This document shows, one piece after another, positions 42,901-56,100 of a stretch of DNA of 64,000 bases. The stretch is taken from contig NC_049982.1 of NCBI RefSeq assembly GCF_000003815.2, forward strand, positions 33,330,308 to 33,394,307, written 5' to 3'. The position numbers were made by a program, and so were the translations under genes. Numbering within the stretch: position 1 is the first letter of the stretch; every line of letters begins with the position of its first letter. This DNA comes from Branchiostoma floridae (lineage: Eukaryota > Chordata > Leptocardii > Amphioxiformes > Branchiostomatidae). The notes beneath the pieces were generated by a model. It saw only the letters and a program-made list of their open reading frames with translations, did not search any database and was not told the DNA's origin.

Positions 42901-45900
42901 CAAAGGTTTCTGTACATTACAGAACTTACCCTGCAGTAACTGTTACAGTTCTTTGGGTTGAGAGAAAGGCACAATGGAATCTGGTTATCACGCTATAATT
43001 GTGTCTGCTGTTTGAAGTTTATAGCAGCTGGACATGGACACCAGACCCAGGATGAGAAGCCATACCAGGTTACCGTGAGGAAAAACACCACACATGCGAA
43101 GGAGAAAAGAGAAGTACGATACCCCTAACGGTAGAGCTACACGGTAGCTACTTGATAGGCTCAAAGCGGAAGATGTATTTGCGGTACATGGGCTAAGATG
43201 TGAGAAAAGGTGAAGAGACGGTGTTAGTGTGAGGGCAAAACCACCACGATACATGTTAGCTGCCCACACTGCTGGGGTACCCACCGCTTGACCACCACCC
43301 TCGTACGTTGCTGGGAGGGTTGAGCGATACCCAGAGCTTAGGTACATGGACTGGGTTCTGTACAGGTAGGGCCGATCAAGCCGGTCCGAATGATCAGAAT
43401 CAGTCCCATAGTTAACGGACAGGGATCTGCGGAGCTGTGGCCCCTGCTCAACAACCACCATGCATGTCCGAGGGATGTCAGAAGAAGACGGTAGAGGGGA
43501 TGAAGAGGAAATAGTACCATTAGTGACAAGCTTTAGCAAACCAAGATTGGCCCACCATACCACAAGTTGACAACAGTCTGTGGTTGTAGACCAATCTATG
43601 TACTAAAGCTTGAAACTACTTAAGTAGAGTTTTAGACTCATTTATCTTCCATGATGGGATACTGTCCATCAATCATACAATACATTTGTAAATGAATATA
43701 AGTATACATTGTTGTTCCTTCATTCAATGATATAACTGGTAGTAACATTTCTCGACTGGTAAAAAATTTTTTTCCGGATGGACATTTCTACATCTTCTTT
43801 GGTAAAATTTGGTGATAGGATGTGATAGGTATAAAAACAAAGTATCATTGAAAATAATGAATTTCACTTTTTCTGGAGCAGGTTTCAAAGTTGCCAAAGA
43901 GGAACATTCTCCTACGCAGATTTGTACCTGTGCCCTAGAACACTGCTCAGTTCGTACTCTGCTTAACTGCCCATTTCCACTACTGACATCATTGCCACTA
44001 TCCAGCTGTCAACCAATCAGAGAATCTGCCCTCGTGTTGTGCAAAGGGAAAGCTTTTGCCAAATAAGATCTGGAGCAAGAGAATGCCATGTTAAATGTTT
44101 ATGCATGGGAATAAAAAAGTTTGATACAAAAAGTTGCCTTCATTATGAAACCTATGTGGTCCGAGGAAGGACCACACAGAATACGAATATACTAAACAAT
44201 AGATTCTTCATTTTTGTTCTTTCACATCTTCTTTGACCTTGGAATATTCTATGACGTTTTCCAATATTCATTTTTGTAATCCACGGCATATGTTTGGAAC
44301 AGGTGACACTTTAATTCCGGACAGTCACTCTAATTCTGGACAGCCTGTGATTTCTCCTTCTACTTTTAACCAACACCCATGATATTTCTAGATATGACAA
44401 ACATGGTCATAAAAGATATGTAGGTAACATTGATTGGTCTCCAGGGACTTGTCAAATCTGCAGAATTCTGCAGAATTCTGCGCAGAATTCTGCGACAGGC
44501 ACAGAATTCTGCAGGCAGACACAGAATTCTGTGTAGAATTCTGTGCCCATGACACAGAATTCTGTGCCCATGACACAGAATTCTGTGCCCATGACACAGA
44601 ATTCTGTGGCCACATGCAGAATTCTGTGGTTACATACAGAATTCTATGCAGACTTCTTCACATATTTGAGAGAAGTCTGTGGGTAAATTATACAATGCAC
44701 TTTACCAAATAGTCTGATCCTGACCGTCCATCACAATTAGCCATTCAAGCAAAGATAGCACAGTACTTCAACCAGGTTAGTAGTAGTTAGTAGTTCAACC
44801 AGGGCTGTCTCTAATGTTTTTTTCTTTCCCAATCATTGTTTGGGGGACAATGTTGTTAATAATATTCACTGTTGAATCTGTCATTTTAAGCCTACAAGAA
44901 TTACCATTTCCTGTCGGGTCACAGAAGCATTAGTGAACCTCCCCTAACCTTTCCCAGATGTTCCCTACCGCTCTAACCCATTCGTGGCTTCGTACCTCAT
45001 GGCAGTCGGGTGTTCTAGTTCTAGTTCGTAATCTGCAAACTTCCTGGTAGGAATATCACGCGGATGGAGGAGGCGCAGCGTCTGTACTACGCATGCGATG
45101 ATATCAACCTATGGTGACGCCTCTACCCTACCCCACATATTGTGTCTGTGCTATCTGTGAGTAGACAGCAAATGGACTTCTCTTCGGAACTTGTGGAGAA
45201 GAGAATAAATTTTCATCATACAGTTATACCTGTCTATAGTGACCACTCAAGGGACTAGAGAAATATGGCCACTGTACAGAAAATGCTGATCAATTGACCA
45301 CGAGAAATAAGTTACACATGATTTCAGTACCCACTCAGATCTTTCTCACCAAGTACCATTGTCTCGATCGTCTCAAAATTTAACTGACCCTGCTAAAGTC
45401 AAATCTACCAAAAATGATTGATATTGCCATGCGCAATATTGGTACATTCGCCAACAAAGACTTGCGCTCTAACGTTCAAGGCACGCGTACCTTCCGCTAC
45501 CGCCAAAGTGACCCTGCCGGGAACTCCAAATCCTCCCAAACTACGATATAGGCCAGGGTGACATACGGTTGCCGTTTGGTCGCAATAGGCAGTGTTTCTG
45601 TATCTACAGGACCGTGTGGCCGTGGCCGTGTTGGACAGGTGGCTGCTATAGACTACTGTATGTCTTAATGCTAAGGTCAATGGGAAAAATCCAAGGGACC
45701 GACAAAAAGGGACCACAATGGCCAGCTGGTCGCTATGCAAAGGTGGCCGCTAATACAGGTTTGACTGTATATCATCATGATCTGACCCTTTTGATGAAGA
45801 GAGTCTTGGAGAATGCATTGCAGCAGAAAAAGTGCATACAGTTGAGTATTTCTGCTGGTTTGAATAGCTTGGGGCTTGTAATTGTTGTATGCCTTTAACT

Positions 45901-48900
45901 TCTGAATGCTCATAGGTTGTTGTATGCAAAAATCATATCAAAATATGATAAAACTGCTACATTTTTACATCCTTTATTGTCCCCAGATTGCATGTGGCAA
46001 TGCAACATAATTACATACATGCATCATGTGGCATTTATGGTGAATCTGATTGGATATCAGATCTCATATGTGATTGGATATCACATATGATTTTATCTTA
46101 TGAAATTAGTCTCTCAGATAGGACATTAAATGGAGGTCCCGTGTTTGAAGAGAGCCACACCCCAAGCACGTAAAAGAACCCAACGCACTTATCGAAAAGA
46201 GTAGGGGTCATTCCTGGTCCGAGTGGATGATATAATCAGTACAAACCTGGTGTGTTATGTATAAGGTGGTTTACCGGTATGCAAAACAGACAATTGGTCC
46301 TTCAAAGTACNNNNNNNNNNNNNNNNNNNNNNNNNNNNNNNNNNNNNNNNNNNNNNNNNNNNNNNNNNNNNNNNNNNNNNNNNNNNNNNNNNNNNNNNNN
46401 NNNNNNNNNNAGTCGCTTTTGTTATTTCTTCATGGAAGAATCAGCTACTAAGCTGGGTCAATTAATTCCTGTATATTCAATTTCAATTTCAGATGCAGTC
46501 ATTGAAATGCGCTGGTATACATTGTACTGGTTTGATTCCAAAGCATACCCTCAATTATTTCAATCAATGAATAGACTCAATCATAAGTCCTAACAATTGT
46601 TGGCACATTCATCTAATCTCTAAATTTGTTTTGCAAAAGTCTATGAAAGAAAAGTATAACTATGTGGCTAAAGTATACTGTGGTTGCATTCTTCATTAGG
46701 CTCTCCTTACCTCCTGAGGGGTAACTAACAGTCCTTTCCAGTCTTCAGCTCCTATTAAAAGCATACACCTATAAAGACAGGCAGTGAGTTTACTTAGCCA
46801 TTGGTTACAGTCCCGCCCACAGAATTAAGCCAACAAGCTGTGGGGCTAAATAGACTTGTGACAGGTTCTGTGCTATCTTGATTGACAACCCCCATGCCGG
46901 CTGGGCTGTTTGGTTTGGTAACTACTTCCAGATGTTCTTAGGTCACCTAAAAATGACTGTTGTCTTCTAGCTGGCATGTTGGTGAGATGCTCAGTAACTA
47001 TGATGAATTATTTGCTACATGTGTGTGGGAAATAAATTCATATACATAATTGAAAATAGATTGTCAATTTAAATGCTTTGTTGTGACAAAGACATGATGA
47101 ATTGAGCAGAGTAGGGTAGGGTAGATTAAAGCGGTGTCACACTCTACCTTATACACATTGTGAATTTCAAAATTTTCCTTATTCGGGTTCAATAAAAAAA
47201 AAGACAATGTCCCAAGGGATAGTAATAAAAACAAAAGGTTTCTCTACATTGCCTGACTGTGTATAGGTTGGTAGATCTAGTCTTTAAGCAGACCCTACTG
47301 TGTTCTTAGAGATAGTACGAAAGCTGGCCGAAAGAGTGTAGCTGGCCATGCAAAGGGAGTCAAATGTGCACTATTTCTTGGCCAGCTTTGATACTATCTC
47401 TAAGGCACCGTAGGGTCTGCTTGGAGACTAGATAGATCTGAATACCTATATAAACCAACTACCTCCTTGGTTTAGCACAGCCATTTCAACAGTTACTCCA
47501 TGGTTTGGATTCCAGGGCCAACATGTCCCCAAGGGTAAATTAGGTCATTTGCAGCTCAGTCTGCATCATGTAGCAACTTCCTCCAAACAGCTCATTCAAA
47601 CTTGTTCTATGGGGAGCCCTGCATGGGGCTATTGTCAATAAATGCACAATTGTTCATTCTTAAATGTCCTTAATGCAGAGTTTTGCTTCCAAAGATCAGC
47701 TTGAATTGGAGAATAGAATCCCCCTGCTTCAAGGAACATTCATCAACAGTTCTGGGCCTCCCTTTACAAGTGTACTCGAAAGGCCTTTCAAGCTAGATCA
47801 TAATTAACAAAATGCTAAACTTTGGGTTGTACCAATTTGCTCCGTCGCCAAGAAAATCGGTAAGCAAGTAGAAAATAAAAGACCAGAAAGAAAGCAGACT
47901 TGTGAGTTGTGACAACTGTCTGGGTCGTTTTCAGTACTCAGCCTGTCCCAAATCAGGGAATACCTTGTACAGTAGCTAGAAGCCATTTAATTTGCCAGCA
48001 TATTTCGTGCAAACATCCGGCGTGTGCAATAATGCGAAGTTACAAAGTTGAGCCATATACTGTATACCTTCCAGCATACTGTGCACATCAAAGATTATGG
48101 GTCAGCCCAGAACAGTGTCCTGTCTAGTATTGGGATAGGTTAGACTACCAACACTATGGCAGTAAAGTACATTGTACTGTACTATGTATCCAGAGGGTAG
48201 ATACGGTTAGATCAGTCTTCAGTGACACTGAGTGACTGACAGTTGATGATCACACCGCAGGTACCGCATGTGTGTGGTGTGCAACTGGATACCAAGAACT
48301 TATAACCAGGGCAAGTACCGGGGGTATTTCTCCTTAAAACAAAAAATATTTCCAAGTGACCTTAAAATTTTTTAAATGCAATTACAGTGATTAGACAATG
48401 AAAGGATAGAACAAATTTGATTGTATGTCACAACATGTTGTCTCCCAAATCGCAATGCCGGCATTGACAGATTTTAGCGGGCGGGCGTCTCTTTGTGGTG
48501 CTGACTCACCTGGGCCCCTCTCGCCAACCTCCCACAGTATCGCTTTCTTTTGCTCCTAATAGCAATTTCATACATGTTGTCAGTATTACGCCTGTACACA
48601 GGCAGTTATTGGCCTATTTTTACCGACAGATTTTCGTGCAATTATCCGGCATTGGTGACTTTTCGTCATGCAGATATGCAAACTAACAATGGAGTGAATG
48701 ATATGGGGAGCCAGTTTGTGATTTAGGGATTCCGTGCAACTGTCCGAATTGTGCGATATAAATGCATGAACACAGACACTGACTTTTGGGCATTTTAAGG
48801 TCAGAATATGACAGATTTATCAATAATGCTTAGAGATTAATGTAAGGTAACACATTATTGTGCTACATTGTACATAAAATTTAAGTGCTCAATTAAGCTT

Positions 48901-50051
48901 CAATGAAAATATGCCAACGTCATTTAAATTTACAGGAATCCAAGGATTTGAATGATAAACAAAACAGCTCGATACATGCCTAACATGAAAAGGTGCATTT
49001 GTTCCTATATGACCCTCTTCAATGACTGCAGTAAAATAGCTGAAGACTGCCTGGATGCCACCATGCCATATTGGTTCTGATACTGGGGGGATGAAGTTTC
49101 ACTCAGCAACAGTCTCAGGCCAAGTAACAATGAGCCCCTGTACTTTTGCAAGAGTTTCTGATCATCAGGGAGATGTTCTAACATTCCAATCTTTGGCTAG
49201 GTGACAGCAGGTCATGATCAGCTCAGGGTTAATCCATAGGCTATCAGATCAGTTATGGAGTAGAGTAGAGTTCTGTAGGACCCTGTGTTGGACCATCCTG
49301 GGCCTGGGCCCTGCAACACTACTTGTAGTACTGTCCTGGCACCTCAAATACCTGGCCCCATTCATACTTGTAACTGGCTTTGCGTGGCATATTGAAATAA
49401 AGAGAAGAGTGTTTGGCTCGAAACCCAGAGATTCCAGGCTCAAATCTGCTGATACATCACTGATCTTGTGCCCTTGGGAAACTGGTGTGTTATGTGGTAA
49501 GGCAGTTTACCAGGTTATAATGCAACACAAACAATGATGTTTGAGTAAGGGACATGATTGATGTGGCCAAAGTGTTATAGAAACACTTAACCACCTTATA
49601 CACTGTATGGACCAATAGGGAAAAAAAAGAGCAAAAATATTTAACTTTCAAAATGTTACATTCCTTACAATTTGAGAAATAAGAGTTTTGTTACAGTAGC
49701 ATTTCATTATGTCTCTTCCCAGTAACTCAGTCTTTCTATAACACTGACAAAACAAGACCCGTCTCCCTGAGCTTTCAGTTTTGCCCCTCCCACTAATTCT
49801 TTCTTTTTGTTTGTAGAGGTAGAAATATATAGAACTTAATAGCAATATAGAGGTATTGCTCTGGGAGCCAAACGAGCCGCGCAGGCGTGGCCCCCTTTCA
49901 GTCACACTCAGGAAGCTGCTGCTTGGGGAAACAGGTCTGCAGGCTGGCAACTCTGTTTGGTCATGCTGGACAGGAACCTGTGGAGACACTGGTGTCACCT
50001 TTCCAAGGATGAACTGAACTGAGCAATATAGCAAGCCTTGGAAGGCACTAA

Positions 50052-50105
<54 letters not shown>

Positions 50106-53100
50106 GGGTTACTAAGGTATTGCATTGGAAAAGGTAAACGTTAAATCAATTGAAAGTTAGTTGGAGCCCAATCTTGTTCATTTTCATTGTAACTTACTCA
50201 AACCATTTAAGGTGAAAAGATAATTCATGAAGTTCAGAATTTTTGGAAGGGATGGGTGCAAATTTTTTTTTAACAGGCAAATTTCTGTCCTAGAACTGAG
50301 GGAGTGCGGTCCAAGAGAAATGTACACAGCCCAGAGACAGAAGTGTAAAACTCAGGTGTCCTTTTGGGATTTCAGTTTGACCTTTGTGTGACTCTAACAA
50401 CCCACAGACTTGGTAACCCAAAAGTTACACATTTTTGTACCATACCATGACCATTTGATTTTAGCTCCTAACACCTAGGGATTCACAGATCCAGGCCACT
50501 CTCTCTACAATATTTGAACTGCCAAACAGTCTTTTCCAGTCTATGGCTAAAAGGAAATCACAATATGAATGTCTTTGTCACGACTTTTGCATAGTTGCTT
50601 GGCGACACTTTGAACCGATTTTATGTTTAGAATCTAGTCGTTGCCAGAACGAGTGGGAGCTTTTATATCAAGTTGGACTTTGCCGTCACTGTCAGCTCGA
50701 GTTCCTTCACTGGATCAAAATTTCCCTCACTGACCAAAGATGGGTCTTTTCCATTCACTTTTTGTAGTGAAAATAGGACGTGGGGTTGGAGGCATACTAG
50801 TCAAACAGGCAATCTTACTTTCCTCGGAAACTTTATATAATAGAGCTTCGGACTTGGAGACGCTTTGCTGCACTGAAGAGCTGACTTGAAGAGCGTTCAT
50901 TCCTACCTGGCCTCTACTCTGCTCATATCAACTGTTGCCAAAATATGTACAAACACCAAAAATGAGCCAGATCCTTACATCTGCTTTGAGTTTTAGCAAA
51001 GGGCTTGTAGGTTAGCCAAAGTGAGCACAGTGGGGATAGTCTCACCCAGAGGTCAAGCAAGTAACCTCCAATCTGTGTTTGTGTAGTCCATAGGTAAACA
51101 ATCCAATGTCCTGTTCACATGGGTGAGACTAATGGGATCAACCATACATCATCAAATTTTAGGTAATAATCATAGGACTTGACAATGTTTCCAAAGAGAA
51201 CATGATGCACATGATTGTGCAAACTGTAGTCTGCTGACATTTTGATACTACAAAATGTATTTGACCTCTTACCCCTGAAACAGACACAGATGTTTCCCTT
51301 GTGGCTCAAGACTGCCAGTACACTGTGGACAGAATCTTACTAACAGTGTACAGATGCCCCTCTCACTGCTTTCAGAGTGGAAAAAATCCTTCACTTGGGA
51401 CAAATCATAAAGTTGAAGAAATGCATTGAAAAGTCAGAGGATGAAACTATCTTTACCTTTATCACAAAATATACTCTTAAGGTAAAGATAAATAAATCGT
51501 TGCCATTACCTACAGGTGCTTAACAATTTCAAAATAATCAAGTTTGTAGATCTACTTAGTTTTGCAAATGAAAGGCTGCACCAATTTAACTATTTGGTTC
51601 TTGCACATTTTCAAACAAATATGAAGTGACAGGGCATAAAAAATTGCATAAAGTCTGGGGATATAAGAATGATCAGATTTCTGCTTGAAAAGCACTACCC
51701 ACTGTACTGTAGCTACGCCTATTTGTTGACATTTATCAAAAGTACAGTGTACATGACCTGTGTACTTCTTGATTGAAAAAATTAACTGCAACGATTAATG
51801 TACCCATATTGTATTAAGAACCTTAAAAATAAAACAACTGCATTTAGATCAATTTACTGTCCTGAAATGAACGGCTTTGTAGTAATTCAATCAGATGGTG
51901 AAAATTTGCTGAATGGAAGGTGTGGTGAATTTTTTTTTCATTTTTGGAAAAATAGCAGCAGGCTGTGCAAAAAAACTATTGATTAAATTGGTGCGGTCAA
52001 AAGAATCAAGAAATGAAATTGCTGTGGTAAAAAAAGCTTAGCTAATTTCTAAGTTCACAAATTAAGAATTCTATGCACAGTTGGGACCGCATGGCGCAAT
52101 CAACAGCGCGCTGGTCTCAGGCCCAAGAGGTCCTGAGTTCAAATCTGGCGGTCTTGTGCCCTTGGGAAAGGCACTTTACACGACTTTCCTCACTTAACTC
52201 AGGTGTGAATGAGAAGCTAGCTGCGGCTAGTGGCAGTGACAGGCCTTTGTGGTGGTGACAGGCCATAGGGGCATGTTCCTGCATGACGCACCTGCCATGA
52301 CACACGAGTCAGACGCCCGCATGGCGCGTTGGTACACCCGATCCCTCGATCTCGGAAGTTAAGCAACGCGCAGTCCGGATAGTGCTTGGATGGGGGACCA
52401 ACCGAGGACGTCCGGATTGCTGTAGCCTCACGAAGTTTTCCACGAAATCGTCTTCCGGGAGGGACGTAAAACGGGGGTCCCGTGCTCGAGGAGGTGCCTC
52501 GACCACGTTAAACAGCCTCATTACTCGGCGGTTTGGACTTCTACTTCACAGAAGAACATCAACATACTACAAGTAATGCAGAATAAGGCGGGAAGACTTA
52601 TTCTTGGATCTTACCGCATATCGGTCAGGCAGATGAACAGTGTCTTATCGTGGCAGACGGTTATGGAGAGACTTTACGTTACCAACATGTGTACTTTCCA
52701 TAAAATACTCTACTTCAACCAACCTTCCACTCTTTACAGTAAACTACATCTCGTATCTCACCAACACACCTACAGCACAAGATCCGCAAAACGCAATGAC
52801 TTCAAACTACCAAAACCAAAAACAACAGCTGCAACGAAGTCTTTTGTCTACCGGTGCTCAAAATCCTACAACACTCTTCCACAACATATCAGATCATCCG
52901 TTCCATCATCCTTCAAACTACTCATCAAAGACAGGCTAAAAAGGACTCAAACATTCTGAACTGGTAGCACATTGAAATTGATGTAAATATGTATATACTA
53001 TGTAATGTTATGTGTATGTGTACCAATGTAATGTATATGTTTTAATGTATGACCCCAGGAAGAGTAGTGGATGCACATGTGTATTATAAACAATAATACT

Positions 53101-56100
53101 CATACTTTGGGTACCTACTGGCTGGCAAAATACACCAGATGATTATGATTATTATTATTATGTAGGAGAAACCCCTTGCATCCTTGGTTGGAAGTCCTCC
53201 TAGGAGACGGAAACTCCAAATAACAAATCTGCATCTGCTGGGGCCGTCTTACGTGTTGCATACAGTTGCCCCTGTAGGACTTACAGTGTAGTGCGCCAGT
53301 TGACAAGAGGGTGGAGAAGGAAGTTCACACCCCTCCTTCACTTTAAAAACTCAAGTGCAGGCCAGGCAGACAGGTCGCCTAACTCACCCTGTCTGCCTAC
53401 CATTGATCTCTACCATTGTCTTCCGAGACATTCAGATGCCAACAATGCGCATCCAAAGTTATGGTTATTTATTGCAGAGGTCCAGTTTGAAATTTGAATC
53501 ATAATTTCTTCATCTCCTAGACAAATTTGATCTTGACTCAAGCTACCTTTCCCATTTCTAATCCTAGGCCTGCAACAGGCATTAGCCCCTACACCACCCT
53601 GCCCTTGGGGAGAGGGCAGAAATTCAAGCACAGACTGAGAACAGTGTTAATGACATCTGAGCCAGTCTGACCTGACGGGGTCCTTCTTGCAGGGTTATAT
53701 TGTTGTTTGGGAATTTCAGACAGACTCAAAAGTCCTATTGTCATTATTTTCATGCAGGACTGTATTGGTTAATTTTATCATGTATGACTTTTACTACTCT
53801 ACTCTACTCTACTCTACTCTACAGTACTCTACTACCTCCAAGAAAAAAATGCTGTGACCCAGAAAACTTTTTTTTTCATGCAGAGCCTGACAGGATACAT
53901 ATACTATGTTCATTGAAGGTATCCATACTATATCAATGTTTACTTTCTAAAAAAAAATCTACTTCTCTTGTACAGAGTAAGATGTAAGATATTAAAGCGA
54001 ATAGACATGCTACAAAGAAAAAGTGTCTATTATTCAATAAAACTTATTGTTATTAATGGGCAAGTCATTTTTAACACATTTACACATGTCATGCATATTA
54101 AAAATACCGTAATGTTATATGAAATAGCTTACACAAGGCCAACATGGTGACCTTCATAGAGAACTAGGGCAATAGACAGGTACAAAGCTTGCTTTTCTAG
54201 TCACTGCAGCTGTCCAGATATGTCCAGTATCCCTGATGGGACACAGGCCTGTTGAGGCTTTGGCTGGGTCTGGGATTAAACATTACATGCCTGTCAGTCA
54301 ACTGCCACCAGCCATGTCTCAGGACCAGTGCATGTGGCAAGCTTCAATCTAGGTGGCATGTCGCTGATCTGAGTCAGGAAAGGATGTGCAATTCAGAATC
54401 TCTGAACTTTGTAGTCTCCATTGGGTAACAACTTACTAACAAGGGTCATAGTCTTATACATACAATGTCATTCATATTGTATATGTCTACAAATATTGCT
54501 GGAATCAGGTGTAATTGTCAGTGGGTTTTATGCTACATTTTTATGTTTCAGCACACTATTCTGCTGAGGGGCACATAGAATCTATAATTTGTCAATATCT
54601 GTCTGCAATTACAGCAATCAATTTGAGAAAGCCATATAGAGGCATTAATTTTCCAGTGCTCCACATTCCATTGCATTGAAAGTTTGTAGAGGCCATTCCC
54701 ACTACAATAGTCATTAGGAGGGTATGGTATCAGGGTATTGGCTCTTGTTGTGACAAGCTACAATGTAAGTGGGTGCCCCCAATGAGTTGAAGTAACTTGG
54801 TGGGTGGAGACATGACAAATCAATTCTCAACTCAAGCCTAGCAGCTTTGACTACTGTATTACACCTTCCAGGACACTGTGAGTTGGTGTGTCTACAGTTC
54901 AGTTCAAACTGCTACATTCAGGTGGTATCTGCAACTTACCCTGTCTGTAGTCATGTTAAATGAAGTTCATATGGCTAGGTAACTGGCTTGTTATGAACCA
55001 GTTTAGAGATTTCACTGCTACTTATTATAGTGCTAGAGCTTGTAGCTGGCCTGTTGAGTTTGTGCCGCACCAACCTGTTGAAAGTTCCCCCAGCCTATGC
55101 TAGTCAACTGGGTGGGTGGGCTACACTGCCAGCAGCATAGAGATAGTGACAGGCTCCTGATGCTATGGTGCCAGGGAAAAATTGTTTACAAATCGTCCTA
55201 GGTTTCTCCTTTTCTTTTCAACTTGTTGCCATGTTGGAAACGTCTGCAAAATATGCTTATTTGCCCTTTCATTTGTCCAATGAAATTCTTGCTACAGTTT
55301 GTATAAGCATATCCTGTCCTAATATGTTTTCCCAACACTCTACAGAAACATACAATGATACAGTATGTTTCTGTATATTTCTGCGAGTGTGATGATACAA
55401 TTCAAATGTTGGTCAGAAGTGTGTCCCGACAGAGGATGGACTGAAGTTTTGCCGACTTTAAACATCAAATCATTATTGAAGTATCACATGAAGCCAGGAT
55501 ACCTAGCATTATAAGCACATTGGAGTGGATCATCACCATATTGCTGCTCTGTGTAATCACAGTTGAACGTTACTCTACAAAATTACCTGTTCTTAATCTT
55601 GTTTATTATATAGCAATTGAAAACTGCTACTAGTCGCTCCCCGCAAGAGGCACTAAGCACTGTTAGCATACGACCGCACCACTCAGAACACAGGACTGTG
55701 TACCATCCCTCCAATAGGGCATCAAATGGAGGTCCCGTGTTTTAGGAGAGCCACACCTCGAGCACCGTGATTTAAGAACCACCACATTTATGAAAAAGAG
55801 TCAACCCAGTTTCATTGAAAATGCCTTCACATAAAGCTTGATATCTAGGTCATCAGACAAAAATTGCATCACCATGTCAGCCTTTGCTGGACGACCAACA
55901 ATTACACCTCACCTGGCTTTTTAGGAAATTTAAAAAATCTCTACACAGTTAAAATGATTATCAAGCCATAGAAAGAAAAGCACATAATTCAGGCATATTA
56001 CCCTTACACGAATCCTGACCAGATTGGAACAGATAACAGCCTGGCTGAAATTTCCATTTTACATTTCATGCACAAGCAGTCACCAGTTCTGAATTATTAT

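Noticed and set aside
42988-43284. Extension of the REEP tail frame beyond the GTGGGT donor
   Set aside because: After 43285 the frame turns into hydrophobic, intron-like sequence, and the phase-0 donor fits the next exon.
52085-52160. tRNA gene
   Set aside because: Box A and B are present but stems do not pair as a cloverleaf and a SINE body follows.
52315-52440. 5S rRNA gene
   Set aside because: Only the internal promoter region is 5S-like; the ends and stems are diverged and a SINE body follows.
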